From the NCBI GenBank assembly GCA_024280065.1, contig JAJRQX010000060.1, forward strand, positions 1-7,459: 7,459 nt of DNA, written 5' to 3'. Below, one piece after another: positions 1-6,830 of the stretch (the stretch's first letter is position 1; the number at the start of each line of letters is the position of its first letter). Origin of the DNA: Aquificota bacterium. GTDB taxonomy: Bacteria; Aquificota; Aquificia; Aquificales; Aquificaceae. The notes below the pieces were generated by a model, which worked only from the letters and a program-made list of their open reading frames with translations, was not told the DNA's origin and did not search any database. The position numbers and the translations under genes are program-made.

Positions 1-106
1 CATCATGTTTGAGGAGGTCCTGAACCTCTTTAAAAAGGAGAGACTGACGGTGAGCGACTGGGGTCTTAAGCACGGTCTCATAGTCCGTATAATATTAGAC
101 CGATGA
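1..106 (+). CDS. Ppx/GppA-family phosphatase, C-terminal end only
   Basis: This is the 3' end of a gene that begins outside the window. Reading from base 2 gives 34 codons and a TGA stop at 104-106. The tail contains SDWGLKHGLIV, which matches the closing motif of exopolyphosphatase / guanosine pentaphosphate phosphohydrolase proteins (family form S-x-x-G-L-R-E-G). Such enzymes hydrolyse polyphosphate or pppGpp in the cytoplasm. The catalytic actin-like ATPase domains are upstream and unseen, so Ppx cannot be told from GppA. The usual Arg-Glu of the motif is Lys-His here (residues 23-24 of the fragment). The stop overlaps the secD start as ATGA, so the two genes are probably co-transcribed and translationally coupled. 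Family assignment is good; exact enzyme is open. Confidence 0.8.
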   Translation, partial: IMFEEVLNLFKKERLTVSDWGLKHGLIVRIILDR

Positions 107-1599
107 GAAACACCGCTTACAACCTCCTCATACTCATAGCCTTGGTAGCCCTCTCAGTAGGTGTCGTCGTGGTAAAGCCCGTCAATCTCGGACTTGACCT
201 GAAGGGTGGTATATCCATGGTCCTACAGCCCGACTACGCGAAGGCTATAAAGCATGAATACGAGAGGCTCGCGAGGACCCTTGAGAAGGAGCTGAGGGAC
301 AGGGGTCTCAGGATACTTGACGTTACCGCCTTCCCGGACAGGATAGAGGTTGAGTATCTTGAGGAGGAGGAGAGGGCACGTATAGCGGACGCAGTAAAGG
401 ACGTCTTAAGGGAGTTTGAGATAACGGAACCCCAAAAGGGTATCCTCCTTCTGACCTTCTCCGAGAGATATTTGGACCAGCTGAAAAAGGACATACTTGA
501 CCAGACCATAGAGGTTCTCAGGAACAGGATAGACAAGCTCGGTGTTGCCCAGCCTGTAGTTACGAGGATAGGCGGTGAGAGGGTCTTAGTGGAGCTTCCC
601 GGCTTCCTTGATATTGAGAGGGCAAAGAGGATCATAGGCAGCACAGCCTCACTGGAGCTCAGGCTCGTGATAGACTCTTCCTTCTCTAAGGAAGAGCTTG
701 AAGAAAAGCTCACCAAAGATACGGAGATCCTGCCCTCCCGTGAAGGAGGAGAGTGGTTCCTCCTTGACAAGATTCCCGTAATAACGGGTGCGGACCTGAA
801 GACCGCCTACATATCCCAGGACGAGTTCGGCAGGCCTGCGGTCGGTTTTGAGCTGAAGAGCGAGGCCGCCGGGAAGTTCGGAGACTTTACCATGAAGAAC
901 ATAGGAAAGAGGCTCGCCATAGTCCTTGAGGGTAAGGTGGTCTCCGCACCCGTGATAAGGAGCAGGATATCGGACAGGGGGCAGATTACCGGGAACTTCA
1001 CGCCCGAAGAGGTGAGGGACCTCGCCCTGATCCTGAGAACGGGTTCCCTACCCACGAGCCTGACCTTCCTCCAGGAGAAGGTTGTCGGACCCTCCCTCGG
1101 AAGGGACGCCATAGACCAGGGTATAAGGGCCGGTGTGATAGGATTCCTCCTACTGCTCCTCATAGTTATAGCGAGGTACAAGACCGCAGGCATATCCGCA
1201 ACCATCTCAATTCTCCTCAACGCCCTTCTCCTGTGGGCAGGTCTTGCAGGTCTCGGGGGAACCCTGACCCTCCCGGGTATAGCGGGGATAATTCTCAACA
1301 TGGGTATAGCTGTGGACTCAAACGTCCTTATCTTTGAAAGGGTTAAGGAGGAGCTGAGGCTCGGCAACACCCTCAGGAAGGCTGTAGAGCTCGGATACAG
1401 AAGGACACTCAGTGCGGTATGGGACACCCACGTTACCCTACTCGTAGCTTCCCTTATCCTCTTCCAGTTCGGGAGCGGACCTGTGAAGGGTTTCGCCACA
1501 ACGCTTGCGATAGGCACAATAGCCAGCTTCATATCAAACGTTTACTACACCAAAGTCTTCCTTGACATCCTTGCAAGGAAGAGGTGGTTGAGGATCTAA
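103..1599 (+). CDS. secD: SecD, protein-export membrane protein of the Sec translocon
   Basis: SecD works with SecF in the inner membrane, using the proton gradient to pull proteins from SecYEG into the periplasm. The 498-residue length is near that of compact thermophile SecDs. TM1 spans about residues 6-24 and is followed by the family signature LGLDLKGG (29-36). The periplasmic P1 region runs to about 330: the NRIDKLGVAQP segment starts at 141, a head insert lies near 190-225, and the conserved GKVVSAPVI stretch is at 277-285. Five more helices fall at roughly 340-357, 363-385, 388-410, 441-456 and 463-486. TM4 holds GIAVDSNVLIFER (401-413), whose Asp405 corresponds to the TM4 Asp implicated in proton coupling. 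TM5 reads D-T-H-V-T where most SecDs have D-A-N-x-T. Translation starts in an ATGA overlap with the upstream gene and has no clear Shine-Dalgarno sequence. No secF follows. Confidence 0.97.
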   Translation: MRNTAYNLLILIALVALSVGVVVVKPVNLGLDLKGGISMVLQPDYAKAIKHEYERLARTLEKELRDRGLRILDVTAFPDRIEVEYLEEEERARIADAVKDVLREFEITEPQKGILLLTFSERYLDQLKKDILDQTIEVLRNRIDKLGVAQPVVTRIGGERVLVELPGFLDIERAKRIIGSTASLELRLVIDSSFSKEELEEKLTKDTEILPSREGGEWFLLDKIPVITGADLKTAYISQDEFGRPAVGFELKSEAAGKFGDFTMKNIGKRLAIVLEGKVVSAPVIRSRISDRGQITGNFTPEEVRDLALILRTGSLPTSLTFLQEKVVGPSLGRDAIDQGIRAGVIGFLLLLLIVIARYKTAGISATISILLNALLLWAGLAGLGGTLTLPGIAGIILNMGIAVDSNVLIFERVKEELRLGNTLRKAVELGYRRTLSAVWDTHVTLLVASLILFQFGSGPVKGFATTLAIGTIASFISNVYYTKVFLDILARKRWLRI

Positions 1600-2819
1600 A
1601 AGCCTCTACCTATCTGGGTGATTAGATCGTAGATGGGTAGGAGGAGGCTCACCATTATCAGTGCCATGAAGCCTCCTACTGTCATTATTATTACCGGCTC
1701 AAGGACCTTGGATATATTCTGGGTGATGTAGTCAAGCCTGTTGTAGTAGTACTGGGCCAGGTAATCAAGCTGCTGATCCAGACCCCCCGTTTCCTCACCC
1801 ACCGCCACCATCCTGACCATCAGTGAGGGGAAGACACCTGTCCTCCTCATACCCTCGCTTATGGAGCCTCCTCCTGAGACGAACTCCTTTATGTATCTCA
1901 TCGCCCTCTTGAAGACCCTGTTCCTGAAGGAATCCTCAAGGGTCTGTAAGGTGTCGTACAGGGATACACCCGCGGTTATCATCAGCCTCATGTATTCGGA
2001 GAAGAAGGCGTAGTTGAAGCTGTAAAGGATCATGTTGATTATGGGTATCTTCAGAAAGGCCTTATCGGTAACGTACCTGAACCTCTCGCTTTTTGCCCTC
2101 AACGTAAGGAACACACCAAGGAACAGACCTGCTGTCAGGAGTATGAGAAGTATGTTTCCCTGGAGGAACTCGGAAAACCCGAGGACAAACAGGGTTATGC
2201 CCGGGAGCTGGACGTTCAGGTCCCTGAAGAGCTCAGCAAGTCTGGGAAGAACGAATACAAGCCAGAAGATGAGAGCCACAGTTATCGCGGTAAGTGCGAA
2301 GGCCGGATATATGAGAGCCTGCTTTACCTTGCTGACAAAGTCCTCTATCCTCCTGTAGTGGTCGCTTATGTCTTTGAATATCTTGTCAAGGTTTCCCGTC
2401 TCCTCCCCTATCCTGATCAGGTTTACCGCTATGGTCCCGAGGACATTCTCATACCTCGCAACCGCGGTTGATATGGACTGTCCCGACTGGACCCTGAAGG
2501 CTATGTCCTGTATCATGTCCCTTATGGCAGGGTTCTCCATATCCTCCGCCAGGTCCCAGAGACCCGTCCCGAGGGGTATCCCTGACCGGGCAAGGAGGTG
2601 GAGGTTCTCAAAAAGGTCTATAAGCTCCTTCCTCTTTACCCTCCTGAAGTGGAGGGTCCTATGGACCTTCCCCAGGAGCTCCGGTCTCTTTGATATCTTT
2701 ACGGGCGTCAACCTCAAAAACTCAAGGAAGGTGAGGAGCTGAACGTCGTTGTCCGCCTCAAGGGTCCTTTTCACCTCTCTCCCGTAGTCATCAACCGCCT
2801 TTACGCTGTAATAGGGCAT
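1596..2819 (-). CDS. pilC: PilC/GspF-family pilus assembly platform protein
   Basis: This is the polytopic inner-membrane platform on which the assembly ATPase acts to polymerise pilin, as in type IV pili and type II secretion. The 407 residues match the usual family length of about 400. An N-terminal cytoplasmic segment (Y-S-V-K-A-x-D-x-x-G-R near 4-14) precedes two repeated GspF domains at about 66-188 and 271-395. Each repeat carries the diagnostic G-E-E-T-G motif, GEETGNLD at 138-145 and GEETGGLD at 341-348. Membrane helices are visible at about 168-192, 221-240 and 372-396. The ATG overlaps the stop of pilB by one base (TGATG), so translation is probably coupled. It is the last gene of the operon, and its stop overlaps the secD stop on the other strand by 4 bases. 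A GspF role in secretion cannot be excluded, but the adjoining prepilins favour a pilus. Confidence 0.95.
   Translation of the reverse strand: MPYYSVKAVDDYGREVKRTLEADNDVQLLTFLEFLRLTPVKISKRPELLGKVHRTLHFRRVKRKELIDLFENLHLLARSGIPLGTGLWDLAEDMENPAIRDMIQDIAFRVQSGQSISTAVARYENVLGTIAVNLIRIGEETGNLDKIFKDISDHYRRIEDFVSKVKQALIYPAFALTAITVALIFWLVFVLPRLAELFRDLNVQLPGITLFVLGFSEFLQGNILLILLTAGLFLGVFLTLRAKSERFRYVTDKAFLKIPIINMILYSFNYAFFSEYMRLMITAGVSLYDTLQTLEDSFRNRVFKRAMRYIKEFVSGGGSISEGMRRTGVFPSLMVRMVAVGEETGGLDQQLDYLAQYYYNRLDYITQNISKVLEPVIIMTVGGFMALIMVSLLLPIYDLITQIGRGF
1601..1649. terminator. Possible bidirectional hairpin at the convergent secD/pilC ends
   Basis: Bases 1601-1615 can pair with 1631-1649. The stem has a 10-pair inner part (1606-1615 with 1631-1640, one G-T) and a 5-pair outer part (1601-1605 with 1645-1649), separated by a 4-base bulge and capped by a 15-base loop. 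It starts 2 bases after the secD TAA. On the minus strand the stem runs straight into TTTT just past the end of pilC, resembling a weak intrinsic terminator; on the plus strand no T-run follows. It lies entirely within pilC coding sequence, so it may be a coincidence of codon choice. There is no other room for a terminator because the two genes overlap. Confidence 0.33.
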
Positions 2820-4477
2820 CAGCCAACCACCCTCCTGACCTCCTCCGGCGTTGTGATACCCTTCACCACCTTTATGAGACCGTCCTCCTTTATACTCCTC
2901 ATACCCTTTTCCCTCGCCCTCTGGGCTATGGCTAGGGGAGGGTAGCCCCTGACTATCATGTCACCTATCTCTTCGTCCACTGTCAGGACCTCTGCGACCG
3001 CTGTCCTCCCGAGGTACCCTGTCCCCCTGCAGTGGTCACAGCCCCTGCCAGCCTTCACCTTAACTTCAGGAGAAGGGAGAAACCTCTCAAGACTCTCCTC
3101 AGCAAAGCCGAAGAGCCTCAACTCCTCCCTGCCTATGACCCTCTCCTCAGCACAGAAGGGGCAGACCTTCCTTATCAGCCTCTGGGAAGTTATTGCGAGG
3201 ACTCCCGAGGCTATCATGTACTCCTTTACCTTGAGGTCTATAAGCCTCGGTATTGTGCTCACCGCATCGTTCGTGTGGACAGTAGAGAGGACCAGGTGCC
3301 CGGTTATTGCTGCCCTAACCGCCATCTCCGCTGTCTCCTCGTCCCTTATCTCCCCTACCAGGATAACGTCCGGGTCCTGCCTCAGGAAGTGCCTTATGGC
3401 TACGGCGAATGTGTAGCCGGCCTTCTCGTTCACCTGTGTCTGCTTTATGAATGGAAACCTGTACTCTATAGGGTCCTCAACGGTGAGTATGTTTTTCCTT
3501 AAGGCGTTCAGCCTCCTCAGTATCGCGTAGAGTGTTGTCGTCTTTCCGGAGCCTGTGGGACCTGTGACCAGTACCATACCGTATGGTTTTGAGATCACCT
3601 CCTCAAGGCTCCTGAGTATGTCCTCCTCAAACCCGAGACTCTTGAGGTTAAATAGGGACAGGTTCTTCGGGAGTATCCTCATGACCACGTTCTCACCGTA
3701 CGCGGTCGGCACAGTCGATACCCTGACATCGTAGCTCTCTCCGAGGAAGCTGTAAGTGAAGCCACCGTCCTGGGGGAGCCTCTGCTCGGATATGTCCATA
3801 CCCCCCACTATCTTGACCCTGGATACTATGGAGGGGTGTATCTCCTTCGGGAAGGTGTAGTAGTGGTGTAGGACGCCGTCTATCCTGAAGAAGACGTGGG
3901 AGGCTGTGTTTTCAGGCGATATATGGATATCGGTTGCTCTGTCAATGACCGCATGGTTCAGGAAAAGGTCAACGAGCCTCGGTACGTCCGCCTCCCCCTC
4001 CGATGCCTTCCTTATGAGTTCCTCTATCCTCTGCTGTATCGGTTTCGTCAGCTGTTCGTAGTAGATCTCTATCGCCCTCAGAATGCTCTCCCTGTCGGAG
4101 ACCAGAACTTCAGGTTCAAGACCGGTTTTTCTCCTCAGGAGGTCAATGATGTTAACGTTGAAGGGATCAGAAACAGCTACCACTATTCTGTCCCCCCTGA
4201 CCTCAAGGGGGAGGACCTCAAACTGGACCGCGGTCGCCTTATCAAGCAGCTTCAGGGCTTCCATGGACGGCGTGTATATGCTGAGGTCCACGAAATCTTT
4301 ACCTGCCTGCCTGGCTATAGCCTGGGCAAGCTCCTGAGGGGATATAAAAGATAGCTCTATGAGGAGGCTCCCGAGACTCTTTCCGTTCAGCTTCTGGACC
4401 TCAAGGGCGACCTCAAGCTGTTCCCTTGAAAGGAATCCGAGGTCCTCAAGTAGTTCCCCTAACCTCTTTCGGACCAT
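2819..4477 (-). CDS. pilB: PilB/GspE-family pilus assembly ATPase with MshEN N-domain
   Basis: This cytoplasmic hexameric ATPase drives pilin polymerisation through PilC. Its 552 residues are typical for PilB. The N-terminus is an MshEN (T2SSE_N) domain with two tandem 24-residue motifs at 5-28 and 34-57; in MshE-type ATPases these bind cyclic-di-GMP. The catalytic core has an FRIDGVLHHY segment (197-206), Walker A GPTGSGKT (306-313), Asp box TVEDPIEYR (332-340), Walker B DPDVILVGEIRD (368-379) and His box TGHLVLSTVHTND (392-404). Two CxxC pairs, C439/C442 and C480/C483, form the tetracysteine zinc site seen in PilB/GspE but not in PilT-type retraction ATPases, which argues for assembly. The ATG lies 3 bases after the prepilin B stop with no evident Shine-Dalgarno, and the stop overlaps pilC by one base. 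GspE of a secretion system is the alternative reading. Confidence 0.96.
   Translation of the reverse strand: MVRKRLGELLEDLGFLSREQLEVALEVQKLNGKSLGSLLIELSFISPQELAQAIARQAGKDFVDLSIYTPSMEALKLLDKATAVQFEVLPLEVRGDRIVVAVSDPFNVNIIDLLRRKTGLEPEVLVSDRESILRAIEIYYEQLTKPIQQRIEELIRKASEGEADVPRLVDLFLNHAVIDRATDIHISPENTASHVFFRIDGVLHHYYTFPKEIHPSIVSRVKIVGGMDISEQRLPQDGGFTYSFLGESYDVRVSTVPTAYGENVVMRILPKNLSLFNLKSLGFEEDILRSLEEVISKPYGMVLVTGPTGSGKTTTLYAILRRLNALRKNILTVEDPIEYRFPFIKQTQVNEKAGYTFAVAIRHFLRQDPDVILVGEIRDEETAEMAVRAAITGHLVLSTVHTNDAVSTIPRLIDLKVKEYMIASGVLAITSQRLIRKVCPFCAEERVIGREELRLFGFAEESLERFLPSPEVKVKAGRGCDHCRGTGYLGRTAVAEVLTVDEEIGDMIVRGYPPLAIAQRAREKGMRSIKEDGLIKVVKGITTPEEVRRVVG
2831..2836 (-). promoter_or_regulatory. 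Shine-Dalgarno of pilC inside the pilB 3' end
   Basis: On the minus strand this reads AGGAGG, a full match to the anti-Shine-Dalgarno core, 11 bases before the pilC ATG at 2819. It supports that start and suggests pilC can recruit ribosomes independently as well as by stop-start coupling. The other downstream gene starts at 4477 and 6827 have no comparable site. Confidence 0.7.
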
Positions 4478-4480
4478 GGT

Positions 4481-5077
4481 TTATTTAAACTTAAAGTAGA
4501 GCGTGTTGTCTCCCGTGGCTACAGTGTAGTCATTTTCCGCCCTTATCCAGCCCGAGTTGAAGAGTCCGTCGTCGTACTTCAGATCCACGTCCCTCGCTAT
4601 GTCGTTGGGAACTCCTCTGAAGGCTATCCAGTGAAGGGTAACACCCTGAAAGGTCACATAGCCCACCGCTACAGGCCCTCCGAAGGTGTTGGTAGGGTTG
4701 GCCCTTCCCCTTCCCGCTATCAGCTCGGCGAGCCTGAGGTGCTCCCAGACCTTGCACTCCTCCGAGTTCGTGGTGTCCGTGCACTCAAAATCAAGTGTTC
4801 CGGGATTAAGGGTCTCTATCCTCCCGTCCCCGTCTCCGTCCACAGCCCCTGTCAGACCCCACCTCTGGGACACCTGGTCGTCGTCCCCGGGAAGCTTTCC
4901 GTACCTGTCGTAGTAGGAGTAGAACGTAGCCACGAGCTCAAGGTATAGCCTGTACGTCCTCTTTATCTGGGCGTTCTTTATAAGCTCCTGCCCCTTGAGA
5001 ATAAAGCCTATAAGGATACCTATGATTATCAGGACTATGGCGAGTTCAATGAGGGTAAAACCTCTACTCTTTGCCAT
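4481..5077 (-). CDS. Type IV prepilin B (class III leader, PGD/DGDGDG subfamily)
   Basis: Likely an extracytoplasmic pilus subunit cut and N-methylated by a prepilin peptidase. The leader is MAKSRG, cleaved before Phe7 of FTLIELAIVL, with the conserved mature Glu5 at residue 11. The hydrophobic helix then runs into KGQELIKNA. The head carries LPGD (62-65), an acidic D-x-D-x-D-G-x-I loop (80-87), a likely disulfide C99-C108, WEHL (111-114) and a D-D-G...S-G block near 169-176. This combination recalls a widespread subfamily of prepilin-like proteins whose role as major or minor subunit is unsettled. An ATG at 5083 is in frame, but AGGGGAG abuts it directly and lies 6 bases from the ATG at 5077; the 5077 start also aligns exactly with prepilin A and gives the same 6-residue leader. 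The 5' end overlaps the preceding gene by 14 bases. Confidence 0.92.
   Translation of the reverse strand: MAKSRGFTLIELAIVLIIIGILIGFILKGQELIKNAQIKRTYRLYLELVATFYSYYDRYGKLPGDDDQVSQRWGLTGAVDGDGDGRIETLNPGTLDFECTDTTNSEECKVWEHLRLAELIAGRGRANPTNTFGGPVAVGYVTFQGVTLHWIAFRGVPNDIARDVDLKYDDGLFNSGWIRAENDYTVATGDNTLYFKFK
4971..5077 (-). repeat. Direct repeat copy: 5' end of prepilin B
   Basis: Bases 4971-5077 align without gaps to 7345-7451 in the same orientation. A hand count gives 25 mismatches in 107 (about 77% identity). The repeat is the leader and hydrophobic-helix coding part of two paralogous prepilins, 2374 bases apart. Much of the match reflects protein constraint, but it could serve for recombination or gene conversion. 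Confidence 0.7.
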
Positions 5078-6827
5078 ACTCATCTCCCCTCAAATAGTCT
5101 ACAAAAATACGTACAGATTTTGCCAGGATGACCCCCTTAAGGTTACTGAGCTCCTTCCCGTTAGGATACAGCTTCAAGCCCTCCTCCACCACCTTCATAG
5201 ATTCGTCCATAAAGGCTAAATTTTTATACTCCTCGCCCAGGATCATCAGGGAGGTGGCCTCAAGAAGGTAAAGATCGTAGAGGGGGAGCTTCCTTCTGTA
5301 AGCATAACTCCAGTTTACGAACTCTTCAAGAAAGCTGACCTCTCTATTCTTGATAGCTTCCTTCACCCTCTCTGTCATAAAGAGGACATCAGCCCAGAGT
5401 TTGAGGTAAGGGTTTTTCCTTGCACCTTCAAGAAGCTCTGGTCTGAACCTTTCCCTGTCCCGCTCCACGACGAACAGGGTCATCCTCATGTAATCCCTAA
5501 AAGTTATGAGAAACCACAGGGAGGAACCAAAAAAGAACAGGGCGGAACCTACATAAAGGGTCCTCCTTATGTAGGGATTCAGCTCAAGGGAAACCCTCTT
5601 AGCCCTGTGGGAGCTCATCATGGACAGAAAGATTATAAAGGTGGTGTAGTGGATGACGGACAGCTCAAGGGGGAACTCAAGGAGGGAGTGAACGATAAAG
5701 GGCAGAAGGACAGCGGTGTAGAAGCTTGCCTTCCGAATTCCAAGCCTCCAGAGTATCCTTATAAAGGCGGATACCACAGTTAAGAGACCTGCAAGCCCTA
5801 AGAGTCCGCTCTGAACCGCTATGTTAGCTATCTCGTTGTGGGGATGGGAGACGAAACCCCCTATGAACCTTTTAAAGTACTCGTCCGCAACCTCAGCCTG
5901 CTTGTGCATGTAGAGACTTGCGAAGTTTCCGAAACCCCACCCAGTCAGGGGTCTTTCTTTAAACATCTTCCATGAAGTAAGTAGCATGAGGACCCTCTGG
6001 GCGTTTGAAGATTCCCTTTTGATGAGAGCCTCCCTGTAGTCTTCCGAACCTCCGTAAAGCCACACACCGCCTATCACCCCGAGTGTGAACGTGAGGAACC
6101 ACACAGCAAGAGAGGTTCTGACGTTTCGGTAGATACTGAGTCTTGAGAGCACAAGGACAACAGCTCCGGAAAGAAAACCTATCCATGCGGTCCTTGAGTT
6201 TGCGAAGACAAGAGCCGGACCGAGAAACGCAGGACTAAAGGATAGGAGAAGCTTCCGTAAGCTCCCCGTCCTGATCACGGGTGAGGATATGAGATACAGC
6301 GAAAGAACCAGACCCACAGCGATAAAAGATCCGAAGAGGTTCTTCTGCTGGAACACACCCCAGACGAAACCCTCACCCTCAATCGGTGTTATGGGAACGA
6401 ACCTGTAGATACCGAAAAACTGCAGTATCCCGATGATAGCCTCTATAAGTGTGGAGAGGAATATTATCAGAAACACCCTATCCCTGACAGCCCTTGAGTC
6501 CCAGAACTGGGAGAAGGCGACCCAGAGGAAGTATATCGCAATAAGGTGAACGGACTGGATAAGGAAAAGCTCCCTGTTGAGGATCGGGTTAAAGAACACG
6601 GACACAACGGAAAGGAGAACAAACACCAGAAAGGCGACCCTGCCCTCGGGGAGGGTGACCCTTTCCTCCCTCAGGACCTTAACGACGGATAGGGATACCA
6701 TACCGCAGAGGAGTATCCATATCACATACTCCCTTGGGTGAAGCAGAACACCGCCTATGTTAGGGATAAAAACGTGGGCGAAAAGAAGGTATATAAGGGA
6801 AAGGAGGAGGAGAAAGGAAAAGGTCAT
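5064..6827 (-). CDS. PglL/O-antigen-ligase-like membrane glycosyltransferase
   Basis: A polytopic inner-membrane protein of 587 residues with about 11-12 predicted helices between residues 3 and 442 and a soluble tail (445-587). Its Wzy_C/WaaL-type features are NSRTAWIG (210-217), a large periplasmic loop (about 257-333) with GWGFGNF (296-302), and SHPHNE (327-332), whose His330 sits where this family has its essential His. The block HSLLEFPLE (380-388) and the helical tail, possibly TPR-like near 515-556, resemble PglL/PilO oligosaccharyltransferases, which move lipid-linked glycan onto pilin Ser/Thr in the periplasm. Position between two prepilin genes supports that role by inference. A Wzy polymerase or an O-antigen ligase remains possible. 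The ATG lies 3 bases after the prepilin A stop and lacks a Shine-Dalgarno, suggesting coupled translation. The 3' end overlaps prepilin B. Confidence 0.82.
   Translation of the reverse strand: MTFSFLLLLSLIYLLFAHVFIPNIGGVLLHPREYVIWILLCGMVSLSVVKVLREERVTLPEGRVAFLVFVLLSVVSVFFNPILNRELFLIQSVHLIAIYFLWVAFSQFWDSRAVRDRVFLIIFLSTLIEAIIGILQFFGIYRFVPITPIEGEGFVWGVFQQKNLFGSFIAVGLVLSLYLISSPVIRTGSLRKLLLSFSPAFLGPALVFANSRTAWIGFLSGAVVLVLSRLSIYRNVRTSLAVWFLTFTLGVIGGVWLYGGSEDYREALIKRESSNAQRVLMLLTSWKMFKERPLTGWGFGNFASLYMHKQAEVADEYFKRFIGGFVSHPHNEIANIAVQSGLLGLAGLLTVVSAFIRILWRLGIRKASFYTAVLLPFIVHSLLEFPLELSVIHYTTFIIFLSMMSSHRAKRVSLELNPYIRRTLYVGSALFFFGSSLWFLITFRDYMRMTLFVVERDRERFRPELLEGARKNPYLKLWADVLFMTERVKEAIKNREVSFLEEFVNWSYAYRRKLPLYDLYLLEATSLMILGEEYKNLAFMDESMKVVEEGLKLYPNGKELSNLKGVILAKSVRIFVDYLRGDEYGKE
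5084..5090 (-). promoter_or_regulatory. Shine-Dalgarno that decides the prepilin B start
   Basis: The minus strand reads AGGGGAG here. It is 6 bases before the ATG at 5077 but touches the ATG at 5083, which favours the downstream codon. It lies within the last codons of the preceding glycosyltransferase-like gene. Confidence 0.65.
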
Positions 6828-6830
6828 GTA

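Noticed and set aside
234..1532. Two long open frames on the minus strand opposite secD (234-770 and 807-1532)
   Set aside because: Their products are Ser/Arg-rich low-complexity sequence with no recognisable domain, and the plus strand here is unmistakably secD. They are antisense shadows.
2032..4354. Several plus-strand open frames of 84-156 codons opposite pilC and pilB
   Set aside because: They overlap clear PilC/PilB coding sequence, match no family motif, and lack convincing ribosome sites.
2819..4477. PilT-type retraction ATPase
   Set aside because: Length, the N-terminal MshEN domain and the tetracysteine zinc site are features of PilB/GspE assembly ATPases, not PilT.
4530..4948. 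Short frames on both strands within prepilin B
   Set aside because: The prepilin frame has a leader, cleavage site and family motifs throughout. The alternatives are unstructured shadows.
1596..5077. Type II secretion system rather than pilus
   Set aside because: No secretin, GspC/L/M or GspG-type pseudopilin is visible. The prepilins and PglL-like gene favour a pilus, but the window alone cannot formally exclude secretion.
5078..5083. Upstream in-frame ATG for prepilin B
   Set aside because: The Shine-Dalgarno touches this codon, and the alignment with prepilin A ends at 5077, so the two-codon extension is less likely, though not excluded.
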